DNA of 64,000 nucleotides from Rosa chinensis (Eukaryota > Streptophyta > Magnoliopsida > Rosales > Rosaceae): NCBI RefSeq assembly GCF_002994745.2, contig NC_037090.1:39117001-39181000 (forward strand), written 5' to 3'. Positions 12,043 through 23,504 of this stretch are shown here, in pieces. A program made the translations under genes and the position numbers. The notes under the pieces were generated by a model. That model ran no database searches. It saw only the letters and a list, made by a program, of their open reading frames with translations, and had not been told where the DNA came from. Position 1 is the stretch's first letter, and every line of letters starts with the position of its first letter.

Positions 12043-15000
12043 TTACCTAGTCCGCCGGGCGCACCCTGCTCGATGCCATCCCTGCCACAAAATCTGCAGT
12101 AGCGTTGGCATGTCACTGGTCCAAAGCCAGTTAACTCGATCGAATCGACTAGCCGATGCTCGTATATCCGCAACAACATGCGTGGCAGTCCAATCAATCG
12201 ACAAAAGGGGGTTTAAAAAAGTTGAAATCAAGACCAAGGAGTCAGATTCCGGCTGAAAAGAAGAAAGGGATAAAGAAGATGCAAGAGAAAGTCCCAGTCT
12301 GATAGCCATGGCTTCAGCTGCAATAGTTGAGGAGGCATGAGTTGACTTGGAAGATCCTCCGAGAATGTTTCCATTGGAATCCCGTAGCAAGGTTCCCTGC
12401 CCACAAGCCAAAGAGATGGGATCCCAAGCAGCATCAGTATTTATTTTCAATGTGCCTGGGGCAGGAGCTTTCCAAGTTGTAGGTTGTGCAAGATCAAGAG
12501 TTGACCTCAAGAAGTTGGGGGAGAGAATCCTTTGAGGGATCATGAGAAATTCCGTTGAGGCAGAAAAGGCTCTTGAGGCAACAGAGATAGAGGTCGGAGC
12601 TTCACGATTAAAGATACAATGGCATCTGTGTTTCCAAATGAACCAAAGTAAGAATAGAGCATGGGTTTGGAAGGCTGTGTCAGCAAGGGAAGAAATCCCA
12701 TCCAGATTGAACACAAAAAAGATCCACCGATCAAGGGATGTGATGGATTGGGGATCAATCCTATACAAAAGAGGGTGACAAAACCATGTCTTCATTGCCC
12801 AAGGGCATAGGAACAGGACATGTTCAATAGATTCAAGGTGAGACTCATAGAGCGTGCAGATTGGAGACAAAGCCAGGTGTCTTTGATGTCTATTGTTGTT
12901 AGTTGCCAAAGCATTTGAGAGAGCTCGCCAGATGAAATGCTTGATGCGTGGAGTTATCTTCACCTTCCAGGCCACTTCCAAATATTTTTGTGAATGGTAT
13001 GTGATTGGTGCGGGTGAGCTGCAAGATGGGGGGCTGAGGCATTCAACCTGGTGTCATATCCCGATTTTACAGAGTACATGCCTGAAGTGGTTGCCGACCA
13101 AATTAGTGAATCCATTCCATCTAGGCCACCAAAAGGGGTAGCTCTTATAGCATTTATAGCCTCGGAAGGGAGGTGAGGGATGATTGAGTCCAAATTCCAT
13201 TCATGAGTATTGAAATCAATGAAGTCAATGACTGGCACATCCGGTGCATTATGGGGCATAAAGGCTTGGAGGTTGAGGGAAGGTAATCTGGGGATGCAAT
13301 TATCTCGCCAAAAGTTAATGGAGGATCCAGAGCCAACCTACCAAATGCACCCAGAAGTAAGAATAGACCGGCCTTCCAGCAGGCTAGACCAAGCCCAGGA
13401 GGGGGAAGACCCTCGTGTTGCTTCAAAGAAAGAGCAGTAGGGAAAATAACGGTGCTTCAGGACACGGACCCATAGTGCATTGGGATTAGACAGGATTCTC
13501 CAACCCTGTTTTCCTAGAAGGGCCAAATTGAAAGTCTCAATGCTTCTAAAACCTAAACCACCATCCCATTTTGGGAGACCAAGGGAGGACTAATTTTTCC
13601 AGTGTATGCCTGAAGAAGTGTCGTTACCCCACCAAAAGTTTGCAAGTGTAGAATTGATTTGGTTGCAAAGAGTAGTAGGGAATTTGAAAACTGACATTGG
13701 GTAGGCAGGGATTGCCATGGCCACTGATTTGATCATGATTTCTTTTGCGGCTTAGGAGATAGTTGAAGCATTCCATCCAGAAATCATCTTTTCAATGTTC
13801 TCCTTAACATAGGCAAGAGCTGACACCTTTGAGCGGCCCCAAATTGTAGGCAGCCCAAGGTATAAACCCGGATTAAGAACGGGTTTCATACCCAAAACCA
13901 TACTAATGAGATTAACAATTTCAGGGGGAGTGTTGGGGCTGAAAAAGAGAGAGGATTTCTGTGTATTGATGGATTGCCCTGAGGCTGAACAGTATTGATG
14001 CAAAGTATCTGATAGAACCTCACAATTATACAATGTGGCCTTGAGGAAAAAGATCGAATCATTTGCAAAGAATAGGTGACTGACCATCGGTCCATCAGAA
14101 TTCAGTTTTACCGCATCCAGGAGGTTAGCCTCACAAATCTTCCTTATCATAGTGGACAACACATCATTAATAAATAAGAACAGGAACAGGGACAAAGGGT
14201 CTCCCTGTCTTAGTCCACGAGATGGTTTGAATTTCTGACCCGGAGCACCATTAACAAGGATTGCCATTGAAACAGATGTAACACAGGACATAACTAACCT
14301 GACCCATTTTGAGGAGAACCGCTTCCAGAAATTGCCAGTCCACACGATCATAAGCCTTGTTCATGTCAAGTTTGATTGCAAATTCCCCCTGATCCCGACA
14401 TAAGCAACTTGAGATGATGAAAAAGTTCATGAGCCACCATGATGTTATCTTGGATTTGGCTGCTTGAAATGAATGTGGACTGATTTTCCGAAATGAGTAG
14501 TGGCATAAAAGGTTTCAATATGTTGGACATGATCTTTGTCAAGATTTTGTAGGCAAAGTTACACAGAGCTATGGGTCGGAATTGTACGTGAAGCTGATTG
14601 GGGTACTTCCACCTTAGGAATCAATACAATAAAAGTAGAGTTAAATTGCTCCAAGATTGAGGAAGAGGCACATATTGAGCAGTTGCATCATGGACCACGT
14701 TTTGGACAATGTCCCAATAAGATTGGTAGAAGGTTCCGGAGAAACCGTCGGGACCCGCGGCCTTTAAAGCACCCAAATCAAAGACAGCTTCTTTGACCTC
14801 CTCAATGGAAATATCAGCCAAAAGTGCCGCATTCATTTCCACAGTGACCACTGGATCAACAAAATCAAGGACAGTTTGCATGTGATCAGTAGGAGAAGCG
14901 ACATATATCTCCCTGAAGAAGAGATTTAAATGATTAACAATGTCACTTTGTTTTGTTAACCAAATACCGGAATCATTCTTGAGTCTTAGAATCTTGTTTA

Positions 15001-16117
15001 TTCGACGATGCATGATAGTTGCTTGGTGGAAGTAATGAGTGTTGAGATCACCATGTGCAAGCCATGAGACTCTTGAACACTATTTCCAGTATAATTCCTC
15101 TAGAGACCAGTGAGAGTTAATATCCGCTGCCGCAGAAGTAATCCGTTGATGAGCATCGGGAAGATCTGATTCTAGTAGGGGCTGAATTCTCTTTTGGTAG
15201 CCGGAAACTTGTTGAGCAAAATTTGGGAATGTGTTCTTTGCACAGAGCGAGAAAGCAGATTTGCAACTATCAAGATTTGTTGCCCAAATCTGAGCAGTGG
15301 GCTTTGCAATCGATAAGGTGGTTTGCCAACAAGAGCGAACTAAGTCGAAACTTGCTGGATGAGTGGTCCACAGGTGCTCGAAGCGGAAGATTGGGGGAGG
15401 CTTCAACTCATATGGGTTAGTATCGAGCATGATTGGCCTATGATTCGATCCGAGTAGAGGTAAATGAAATACCTGAGATCGGGGTTGGCTTGTGATCCAT
15501 TCATTATTTGCCAGAGCTCTGTCTAACCGTTCTTTGATTACAATCTTGCCATGATGAAAGCAGAACCAGGTATAATCCGGACCATGAAAAAGAAGATCCG
15601 ATAGTTGTGAGTGGTTGAGGAAAACTTTGAACAAATTGATCCTCCAACGGGGTTGCGGAAGACCTCCCCACTTTTCATGCAACCACAAAATTTCATTGAA
15701 ATCCCCCAAACGCAACCAGGGTAGGGCATGGGCAGAGAAAGTTGAGTAGAGAGAACGCCAAAATGCTACTTTTTGATTAACATGTGGGTTCCCATACATC
15801 CAAGAAACATTACAATGGAAAGCATCAGAAGTAAAACACATAGTAGTATTTATATAGTTAACCGAGGCCGTTATAGTAGAGACATGAAGTGAGTTGTTCC
15901 AAAAGAGAGCAAGACCACCACCACCACTGCGAGATGGGTTGACCACAAACAAGTGATCAAACATTAGTTGTTTTTTCCAAAAACTGAGCACCGGCTCTTA
16001 CTGTCGAGTCTCCATAATAAAAAGCAACGAGGGGTTGTGATATGTGACCAAACGTCGTAGGGTTTTCCCCGTCAGGTCCGCCCCAAGGCCCTGACAGTTC
16101 CATGAAAGCAGCCTCAT
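12043..16117 (-). pseudogene. LINE-B ORF2: endonuclease, reverse transcriptase, zf-RVT, RNase H
   Basis: An ATG at 16117 opens with the APE-type endonuclease start (SWNCQGLG). An early TAA follows at about 15998, then endonuclease sequence to 15080 with LRLGDFNEIL and GSNHRPIML. Reverse transcriptase follows: KAAGPDGFSGTFY near 14750, LRQGDPLS near 14210 and FANDSIFF near 14060. The C-terminus (12981-12043) has a zf-RVT region (PRIKHFIWRAL) and a plant-type RNase H (INTDAAW, AAEAMAIRLGL). Two catalytic aspartates read as asparagine: the endonuclease SDH box is SNH (codon 15443-15445) and the RT FADD box is FAND (codon 14061-14063). Frames are broken between 12981 and 13752, near 14400-14620 and at 15013-15080. 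The product would have nicked target DNA and copied LINE RNA. Confidence 0.85.
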
Positions 16118-17610
16118 GGAGGCCCCGTGGCTACATCAGGCCAGCCATCGGTGCCTTGATTAGTAAGAGGATCCTGATCCGATCCCATGCCATAACCTCC
16201 CAAAGTAGAAGTGTATGCAGCTTCAAGAGCCAAAAGAGTAGGAGGAGTTATAGCCGAAGCTAAAAGGTTGCTTGTGAGTAACTGAGTTGGTCCCTGATTG
16301 GGTTAATTGGAAGAGCATCCAAGACTGAGATTGGAGGGAGTGAATTGTAAGTGATGAAGTGAGAACTTGGTGGGTTTGGGTCCAAAGAAGCTTGAGAGTT
16401 TTCAGCTAAGATGAGTTGGACTGCACATAAACCTTCAGTGGTGGCCAGAATTTCCCTCAGAAGAGCATCTCTCTAAATATCAGGTGCTTGAGTTGCATTG
16501 AGATGTGTCCGGTGGCCACGACCTCTTCCCCTAGTACCACGGCCCCTACCCCTTCCTCGGATTCTAGTGTAAGTAATGGCAGGTGGGTTGGTGCAAGGAG
16601 GGCCGTTAGCAAAGGAAAGGGGGCCAGTAGGAAAGGAACACGTGAGCTCAAGGTTGCCAGATAGGGCCAGAGACAGGCCTAGGTCAGTAAAAGAGGATGA
16701 ACCAAATTTCTTTTTCTTTCCTTTCCGTTCAGAATCAGGTGGAGTGTCATCGGCTAATCGCTTGAGGCGAAGTTGATCGAGGAAATTTGCGATGCCAGAG
16801 ATGGTGTTGTCAGATGATGGAGTGGTAGAAGTGGTGTTGTCAGATGATGGAGCTGTGTGAGAATATGTGTTGGATTGGATAGTGGGGTGGAGATATGGAC
16901 TTGATGGTAGGAGATCCTGTAGAGATCCAGTGGGTTGAGTATGGAATCTTGAAGGTGGTGTTAGGTGGATCGGTCCAGATTGGGTCTGAGTTGGATTATG
17001 GATTTGATTGAGATGAAAAGGGTGAACATGTGGGGGGACTAGAACAAAAACATTAATAGAATGATCAAAGATGAATTGGGTGAGCCCCAGGTTGAGTTCA
17101 CCAGATAGGCCCAAAGTGGGGTAGAGATTCAGACCCGGTCCATTAGCTAAACTTAAATTGGCATCAGGGATGGCATCCACAATAGGTTCAAGTTAAAAAA
17201 ATATGTTCGCTTTTCCTTTGTCTAGGGATCTGGTTGAGGGAGAGGCATCACCAGTTGTGGGATGAGATTGGGGAGGGTGGATCTCCCTTTCAGGTGATGG
17301 TGTTTTGTCGGAAATTACAAGAGTTGACCGGCCATGATTCCTGCAGAAATGGTTATTCGGATTCGGAGCTTGAAGAAGAGGCTGAGGCATGAGCTGAGTG
17401 CCAGGATATTGCCGACAATTCTGTCTAGTGTTGAAACATTGTCCCTGGAAACGGTCCCACCCATGAACATCATTAGTTTAGGGGCTTGGTGGTAGGCATT
17501 TGGCAGCCGGAGTGATCATCCAAACTCCTAGACGATCGGCACAGGTTGATCGGACTTAATTACAGAACCGTTCACTGTGACTGAGTCTTCCACAGTTATA
17601 GCAGAGGAGA

Positions 17611-17618
17611 GAAATCCT
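17611..17618. repeat. Left 8-bp target duplication of hAT
   Basis: GAAATCCT here and at 21308-21315 are identical. Eight bases is diagnostic of hAT-superfamily insertion. Confidence 0.95.
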
Positions 17619-20600
17619 TAGGGGTGGGCACGGTGCGGTTCGGCCCGGTTTGAGGCCCAAACCGCATCCGCACCGTATTTTGCGGTTTGCCTTTTTTTGG
17701 AACCGCAACCGAATTTCTTTTGGCTGGGCCGCATTTTTCGGTTACACCGAAATGCGGTTCGGTGCGGGCCGGTTACCGAATATTTGAACAATCCAAAGTT
17801 CTTCTAAAAAAACATTCATGAAAGTTCCAAAATCCAAAGTTCCAAACTGCAAATGAAACTGCAGTTGAACAATCAACAGTTCAACACTTCATGAAAACAT
17901 CAATTCTGTAATGTGCAGTTCAACACGATACACACCATCAAACATTCAAACTTCATAGTTCATAGTTTCATACATAAAACCAAACAAGAAATAACAAACT
18001 GAAAGTCTAAAACATTACATGCCGGAAAATTGCTTCGGCCTCCATTCTTCAATCTTCATAATCAGAATTCCCTTCGGCTGGATCTATCCAAGTATTCAAG
18101 TATTCAACAATCCCAACAGAAAGCAACAAAATAGTCAATTACATCGAAAGTTAGAATTCGAAGCAACGTTAACAAAATGCAAGAAATCTGAAAGTTTTTC
18201 CAGTTTTTGAACTTACCAAGTTCAAGTTTTTCCAACACAGCATACAGCTCCATCTCATCTTTGGTGGGCTCCTTGTACGCATCAAAGCCTCCTCCCTTTA
18301 GCCAGTCACTCATGCAGACCAAAGCCTCAACCATCTTAGGGGTGAGTGATGCTCAGAAAGGATCCACAAATCTTTTTCCAAGGCTGAAGGCAGACTCCGA
18401 AGCCACGGTTGAAGCCGGTACAGCAAAGACATCCTTGGCTATTTTGGACAGAATAGGATATCTTGGAGCATTCTCCTTCCACCAGTCCAAAATATGGAAT
18501 TTTGAATTAGAAGGGTCTTCTGAAGCCTCCAACAGATACTTGTCCAACTCATTCTTAATAACCACGACATCTTTCTTCTGCCTAAGAAGCTTGAACTGGT
18601 ACAGGTTTGCTGCATGACTATCCTCTTGCTCTTGCACAGATGTAGACTCCATCCTTGGCATTGTGACACCCCTTGAAGCTGCTGCTGCCACTGGATCAGA
18701 TTCTACAAATAAAAAAACAGTTGCGATTAGTGTATCATTTTTAAAATAGCAAGGTTATAGAGCAAAAAGATACAAGTAAATAAATAATATTCTCTACACA
18801 TTTTTACCTTCATATTCTCTATATAGGTTATACAATGCATCCCTCACTTCATCGATCATCAGCATTTGTAAAGTTTGATCTGCTTGCAGCTTCGGGAAGA
18901 AGAACTCAAGATACAATAGCTTGTATCTTGGATCTAAAACCACGGCAATGATCAGAATCTTTTTTAAATCCTCAAGATGCAGCCAATACTTGTCAAACTT
19001 CTTTTTCATCGAGTTTGCAATATTAACTAATAAAGGATCATCACTGCTCATGCACTTCTCCATCTCACCCACGATTGTGCACATCCACAGCAAAGGCTCA
19101 TTTGCAGTTACAAACTTTGTGGCACTAAATTTAAGGGTGGCTTCATAGAAAATTTTTAGGAACTTGACGAGCCTTGCTGCCTTATCCCAATTAGCAGCTT
19201 TAGGGGGTCCTTCTCTCTTATTTCCACCCACTCTCTCTTGGAAATAGTTCTCAAACTGCTGGTCTTCATCCTCAAGCCTCTGAAAGGCCTTCTTATACTT
19301 CACAGCGATATCCAACATAAAGTCTGTTGAATTCCATCGAGTGCAGACATCTAAAGGAACAATTCCTCCCTTATGCTCAGTCTTTTCTTGAGCTGCACAC
19401 TTCCTAAACTTATCTAGCCTTGCCGGTGAAGATCTAATGTACTTTACCGAATTTCGAATGCCATCAATGGAGGAGTCTAGCTCCTCCATTCCATCCCTCA
19501 CAATGAGGTTTAGAATATGGCAACAACATCTCAAATGCAGAAAAGAACCTCCCAACACCAACTTGTCCCAATTTCCTATCTTCTCCTTCATGTAATCTAA
19601 AGCAACCTGATTTGGACTTGCATTGTCCACAACTATCGTAAAAACCCTCTCAATCCCCCACTTTATCAAACACGATTCAACTAGCTTTCCTATGGTTTTC
19701 CCCTTGTGATTTGGAATCACACAGAAATTCAAAATCCTCTTATGCATCCTCCATTTTGAATCAATAAAGTGCTCTGTCAACACCATGTAGTTGATGTTTT
19801 GGATACTTGTCCAAGTATCCGTAGTCAGCGACACTCTCTGCTCATTAGCAACAAGAAATCCCCTAATCCTCTCCCTCTCTGCCCCATACAACTTCAAAAC
19901 ATCCCTAGCTAGTGTTCTCCTAGAAGGTGGATTAAATAGAGGCTGAGTCACCTTCATGAATTCTTTAAAACCTTCATTCTCAACAAAAGAAAATGGCAGT
20001 TCATCATGAACCACCATTTTCGCACAAGCTAGCCTAGAAACATGCTTTTCATAACTCACAGAAATTAAATTACCTCCACTTTCTGCGCTATCAAAGGTCA
20101 AGAACTTCTGCTTCTTGTTGGGGACATAAATGGGACACTTTCGACACTGGTGGAGCAAATGGTTCCTCATTGCTGATGTGCCATTGCTTCTAGTGTCGCT
20201 GGCATATGTCTGGGGGCAGTACTTGCACTTTGAATGAGCTGGCTTCATGATACTCCCATCTGGATTCTTGCACTTCTCAAAATGCGCCCACACGACTGAA
20301 GTGTTCTTCCTCTTGACTTTGCTTGAACTCCCATCAGGGTCACCTGGAACTGGTGGTATTGGTGGAAGTCCTGGAACTGCTGGAACTGGTGCTGCACCTT
20401 GATCAACTGTAGGCTGAGGAGTTGGTGTGGGAGTAGTTCCAATACTAGAATCTGCAGTTGGAGTTTCTGTCCCTGTAGGAGTCAGAGTTGCTCTAATCCC
20501 TTCCATAATCTGCATATACAAAACAGAAGCCCCAATGAGACTCGTAAACCCAGAACAACAATGAAGCTCAAAAACCCTAATTTCAAATTTCCATTTATAT

Positions 20601-21307
20601 CATAAAGCCCCAAATCAATATTGAAACCCAAAACCTTAGTAAGAATATCAAAACCCGAGTTTTAATAAAAAGCCCCAAATCGCATTTCGAAACCCTCATT
20701 TGATTTTGAATTTTTGATTGTGATAAGTTTTCTAGAAGAACAATCTAAACTCTAAACATCTAAACATGGATCTTCAGAGATTTAGAGACGAAGCATATCG
20801 GAGATTTAGAGAGCTTACCCTCGCAGGCTCTCGGCCGAGAGAGAAGATGGGATCGGAGCAGATCGGAGCAGATAGGACGAGAGAGATTGAGAGAGTCAAG
20901 AGAGGTCGAGAAAGTTGGGAGAGATCGAGAGAGATCGAGAGAGTTGGGAGAGGTCGAGAGAGTTCTGAAGAGAGACTGAGAGAGTGTTTTGGCAAATGAG
21001 GTCGTGCGGCCAGGTATTAGGGTTTCTGCAGATCGAGTGCATACAAGCCTATGTAAGCTTGGTTTATGACCAATCATAATTAGACAAGTAATAAAATTAA
21101 TTCAAAAATTAAATTAAATAAAAATGCGGTTCGGGCGGTTTAACTCGGTCGGTTTAACACCTGGAACCGATTCCGAACCGTTATGAACCGGTTCGGTTCG
21201 GTGAGATGTCAAAATGACACCGTTTTCAGTCGGTTCGGTTACCGAGCCAGAAAATCCGGTGTGGTCGGGTCGGTTACCGAATTTCCGGTTTGTTATGCCC
21301 ACTCCTA
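17619..21307 (-). mobile_element. hAT transposon (3689 bp), nearly intact
   Basis: The ends are TAGGGGTGGGCA and, reverse complemented, TAGGAGTGGGCA: 12-bp terminal inverted repeats with one mismatch, in a perfect 8-bp target duplication. Both subterminal regions (17630-17790 and 21125-21300) are packed with short CGGTT / CCGAACC motifs in both orientations, as in Ac/Ds-type elements where transposase binds. The minus strand encodes a transposase gene with a single nonsense codon. The presumed promoter/leader side (20830-20990) is a purine-rich GAGAGATCGAGAG-type repeat. The two target-site copies are identical, so the insertion may be fairly recent. Confidence 0.95.
18049..20506 (-). pseudogene. 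hAT transposase, three predicted exons, one stop codon
   Basis: Predicted exons on the minus strand are 20506-18808, 18702-18217 and 18083-18049; they sum to exactly 740 codons including the stop. Residues about 65-125 form a BED-type zinc finger (VWAHFEKC, C-x2-C, HLLHQC). The RNase-H-like catalytic core follows, with aspartates in TTDTW (about D230) and VVDNASPNQ (about D294) and the glutamate in ASESAFS, inside the C-terminal hAT dimerisation region. A TGA at 18353-18355 replaces a codon within DPF-x-SSLTP, where the family usually has Arg, so CGA to TGA is likely. About 50 C-terminal residues would be lost. Splice sites are GT/AG; the second donor is GTAAGT. An acceptor-like TATATGCAG lies just before the ATG, so a 5' leader intron is possible. 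Exons 2 and 3 are inferred. Confidence 0.85.
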
Positions 21308-22621
21308 GAAATCCTTTCGTACCTAAATTCCACCCATACAGGGGGAGTTGATCCACCTCTGATCCACACCCCTGGAACGAGGGGCATTTGAGTGTTGATG
21401 TTCACCCGGACTCGCAGGAAGCCTCTCCACCCATTTGTGGTATTGGGATTCTCAATAGTGAGAACTGACCCAGCAACCGCGCCTAGAAGTTGAGCATTTT
21501 CCTTAGTCATTTGGCCCCGAGGTAGGCCGTGAGCCTGGATCCAAATAGCGAGGAGGTGAACCGGGACATCCTCAAGTCTGGCATCAAGCAGCCAAGTGTT
21601 TATACTGATGGTGTGACCCATGACCGACCAAGGACCTTTGTCCAGGATCTGCTGTCCAGTTTCCCCCTCCATAGTGGTGATTGTAAAAGTCTGATGATCA
21701 CAGATAGCTTCAATGTGGACCTCCCCAAAGTCAGCCCAAGCCATAGTGAAGATCCTGATCACAGCCGCCACATTGAGGAATTTGTCAGCTAAGAGGAAGC
21801 CAAGGAGAGTTAAGGGTTGATCGGGTTAAGGATCAGGCTAGTTCAGATCCAGGACATGGTCCTCAGGATTTGGGATTCCCAGATCAGGATGTGCATTTTG
21901 ATCGAGATCCATGGTGGAATGTGGCAAAAAGGTGGGCTTAAAAGGTGATAGATGGAATAAGTTTTCTGGGGAAGTGAATTGGCTGTGTCTAGGTGGTGAT
22001 TGTGATTGTAACTGGGCCGAAAATGGCAAATTAATAGGTGGGATAATAAATGGGAGTCATAAAGGATGAACTCTAGGATGGGATGTTTGGTTGGGTTTCG
22101 AAAGGGGTGAGAGAGGTGTATTTTCCGAGGATTAGGGGTTTTTGAATAAGGTTACAAGGGACAGAAGGTATGTGGTTGCCGTTAGCTAGGTGAGACAAGG
22201 GTTGTAGGATGAAGACTGGTGGTCTGAAAGTACAAGCTCTTGCAGGGGAAGTAAAGGCTAGGTGAAGAGAATCTGGAGATGTTGATATGACTCGGGTTGG
22301 TTTGAGTAAATACGACGCGGCGGAAATTGTTGTATTGAAGCAGGTGGTCTGTTTGAGATCTGGAGAAGACGCAGATGGTAGTGTGAAGTAATGGGTTCTA
22401 TGATTTGACTTGGGTGGGTGGTAGTAGGAGGGAGGCGGCGGAGATGAGGTGATTGACAAGACAGGGTGGGTTTCACCGGTCTGAAGCATTGAAGGGGGAG
22501 ATCAGAAGAAAAGATCTGGGGATTCCACTGTTAAGGGTGGGGGTTGCTCTATTCTAGAGAGAGACGCTCTCAACCTAGTGAGTGGAGGACTTGGATCACC
22601 TAAATTAACCATGGTAGTTAG

Positions 22622-22637
22622 GTGATAGTCTTCCTTT
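22622..22637. repeat. Right target-site duplication of LINE-B
   Basis: An exact second copy of the 16-bp sequence at 11855-11870. Confidence 0.9.
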
Positions 22638-23504
22638 CTTAAGTACAACTCCAACAAGGAGGCTGGTCCTATTTATGTTCAGGTCTCATGAGCTCTCCAA
22701 CAAAGTTTTTTAAGGGGAGTTTGTCTTGGAATTCTCATCATTGTCAAATTTGATCTAATTTTAAGACCACCCTCAAAAGCACTAGGAACAGACCCAGGGG
22801 AAGTCAGTACATGTGGGCCTTGTTGCAGCAACTGTTGTTTGTTTCTGACGTTTGAGCATTGCAAAGGTCCAAAAATGGACAGTTGTGATGCATTCAATTC
22901 AAAATTGGGCGTGTAGATTGAATTAATTTTTTTTTTATTTAAATCCCCAATGATTATATTTTTTTACTTAAGATCGAGGTCATGGGTTCGAGTAACTATA
23001 GGGTTAGGCGTAAAATCTTTTGATTCTCTTAAAAAAAAAATATTTGAAATCTGACGGTCGAGATTTATCAAAAAAAATCTATGGTTTCTATTAAATCAAA
23101 GTTTATTAATTCTGTAGCAAATTATCAAAAAATTCAAATTATATCCCAAAATGATAAAATCAAAACTCATAAAATTAAAAGAAAAAGAAATTAAAGCCAG
23201 AGGTATATTGCTTATTCAATTCCTCTCGAATATTCCTTATTCCCGCCGTTTCTTCTAATCAGAGTCATCCAATGCACCGGAAAATTAGACAACACTGTTC
23301 ATAAACCCTCGTTTATTCACGTAATATTCCTCCATTGGAATCCTAATCCCTTTAGACTTGGACTTGCTTTCGCCTCCCATAAATACTGCCCTGTTCTTCC
23401 TCCTGCATTGACCAAAACAGCAACCAACCAACCTTGATCTATTTGCATTGGTCTCTAGCACTTCATATATTAAACAGAGTACCAAGAGTGCTTGTTCTTG
23501 AAAA
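22638..23504 (+). other. LINE-A tail and phosphatase upstream region
   Basis: To about 22920 this is probably the remainder of LINE-A, with no recognisable endonuclease or RT. At 22945-23042 a GGTTCGAG motif, preceded by a T-rich stretch and followed by an A run, weakly resembles a truncated tRNA-derived SINE. The 450 bp before 23505 should contain the phosphatase promoter and leader. It is AT-rich, but no single TATA box stands out. Confidence 0.35.

Larger units (their letters stand above)
16473..21912 (-). pseudogene. LINE-B ORF1: DUF4283, zinc knuckle and RG-rich tail, split by hAT
   Basis: The likely start is the ATG at 21912. Two stops follow within about 30 codons (a TAG near 21840 and a TAA shortly after). 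The DUF4283 domain then spans about 21810-21316 (FTMAWADFGEV, GQQILDKGPWSVMGH, HGLPRG, VWVEFRYERIS). The hAT element intervenes at 21307-17619. After it the frame resumes with a CCHC knuckle, CYNCGRLSHSERFC (C-x2-C-x4-H-x4-C), at about 17600-17555, then a TAA. Downstream, 17180-16473 encodes a Pro/Ser/Thr-rich segment ending in an RGRGRGRGTRGRGRG tail. These are hallmarks of the RNA-binding ORF1 protein of plant L1 elements. Stops and the insertion make it non-functional. Confidence 0.85.
11871..22621 (-). mobile_element. LINE-B: full-length L1-type retrotransposon, split by hAT
   Basis: On the minus strand this runs from a 5' end at 22621 through ORF1 (21912 to 16473) and ORF2 (16117 to 12043). 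It ends in a poly(A) tail, seen as a T run at 11868-11883, and is bounded by a perfect 16-bp target duplication. Removing the hAT insertion and its extra 8-bp copy leaves about 7.05 kb, a full-length size for plant L1. Both ORFs carry stops and altered catalytic residues, so the copy is inactive. It sits inside LINE-A in the opposite orientation. Confidence 0.9.

Noticed and set aside
22945..23042. tRNA-derived SINE
   Set aside because: Only a partial B-box (GGTTCGAG) and an A-run are visible; there is no A-box and no target duplication.
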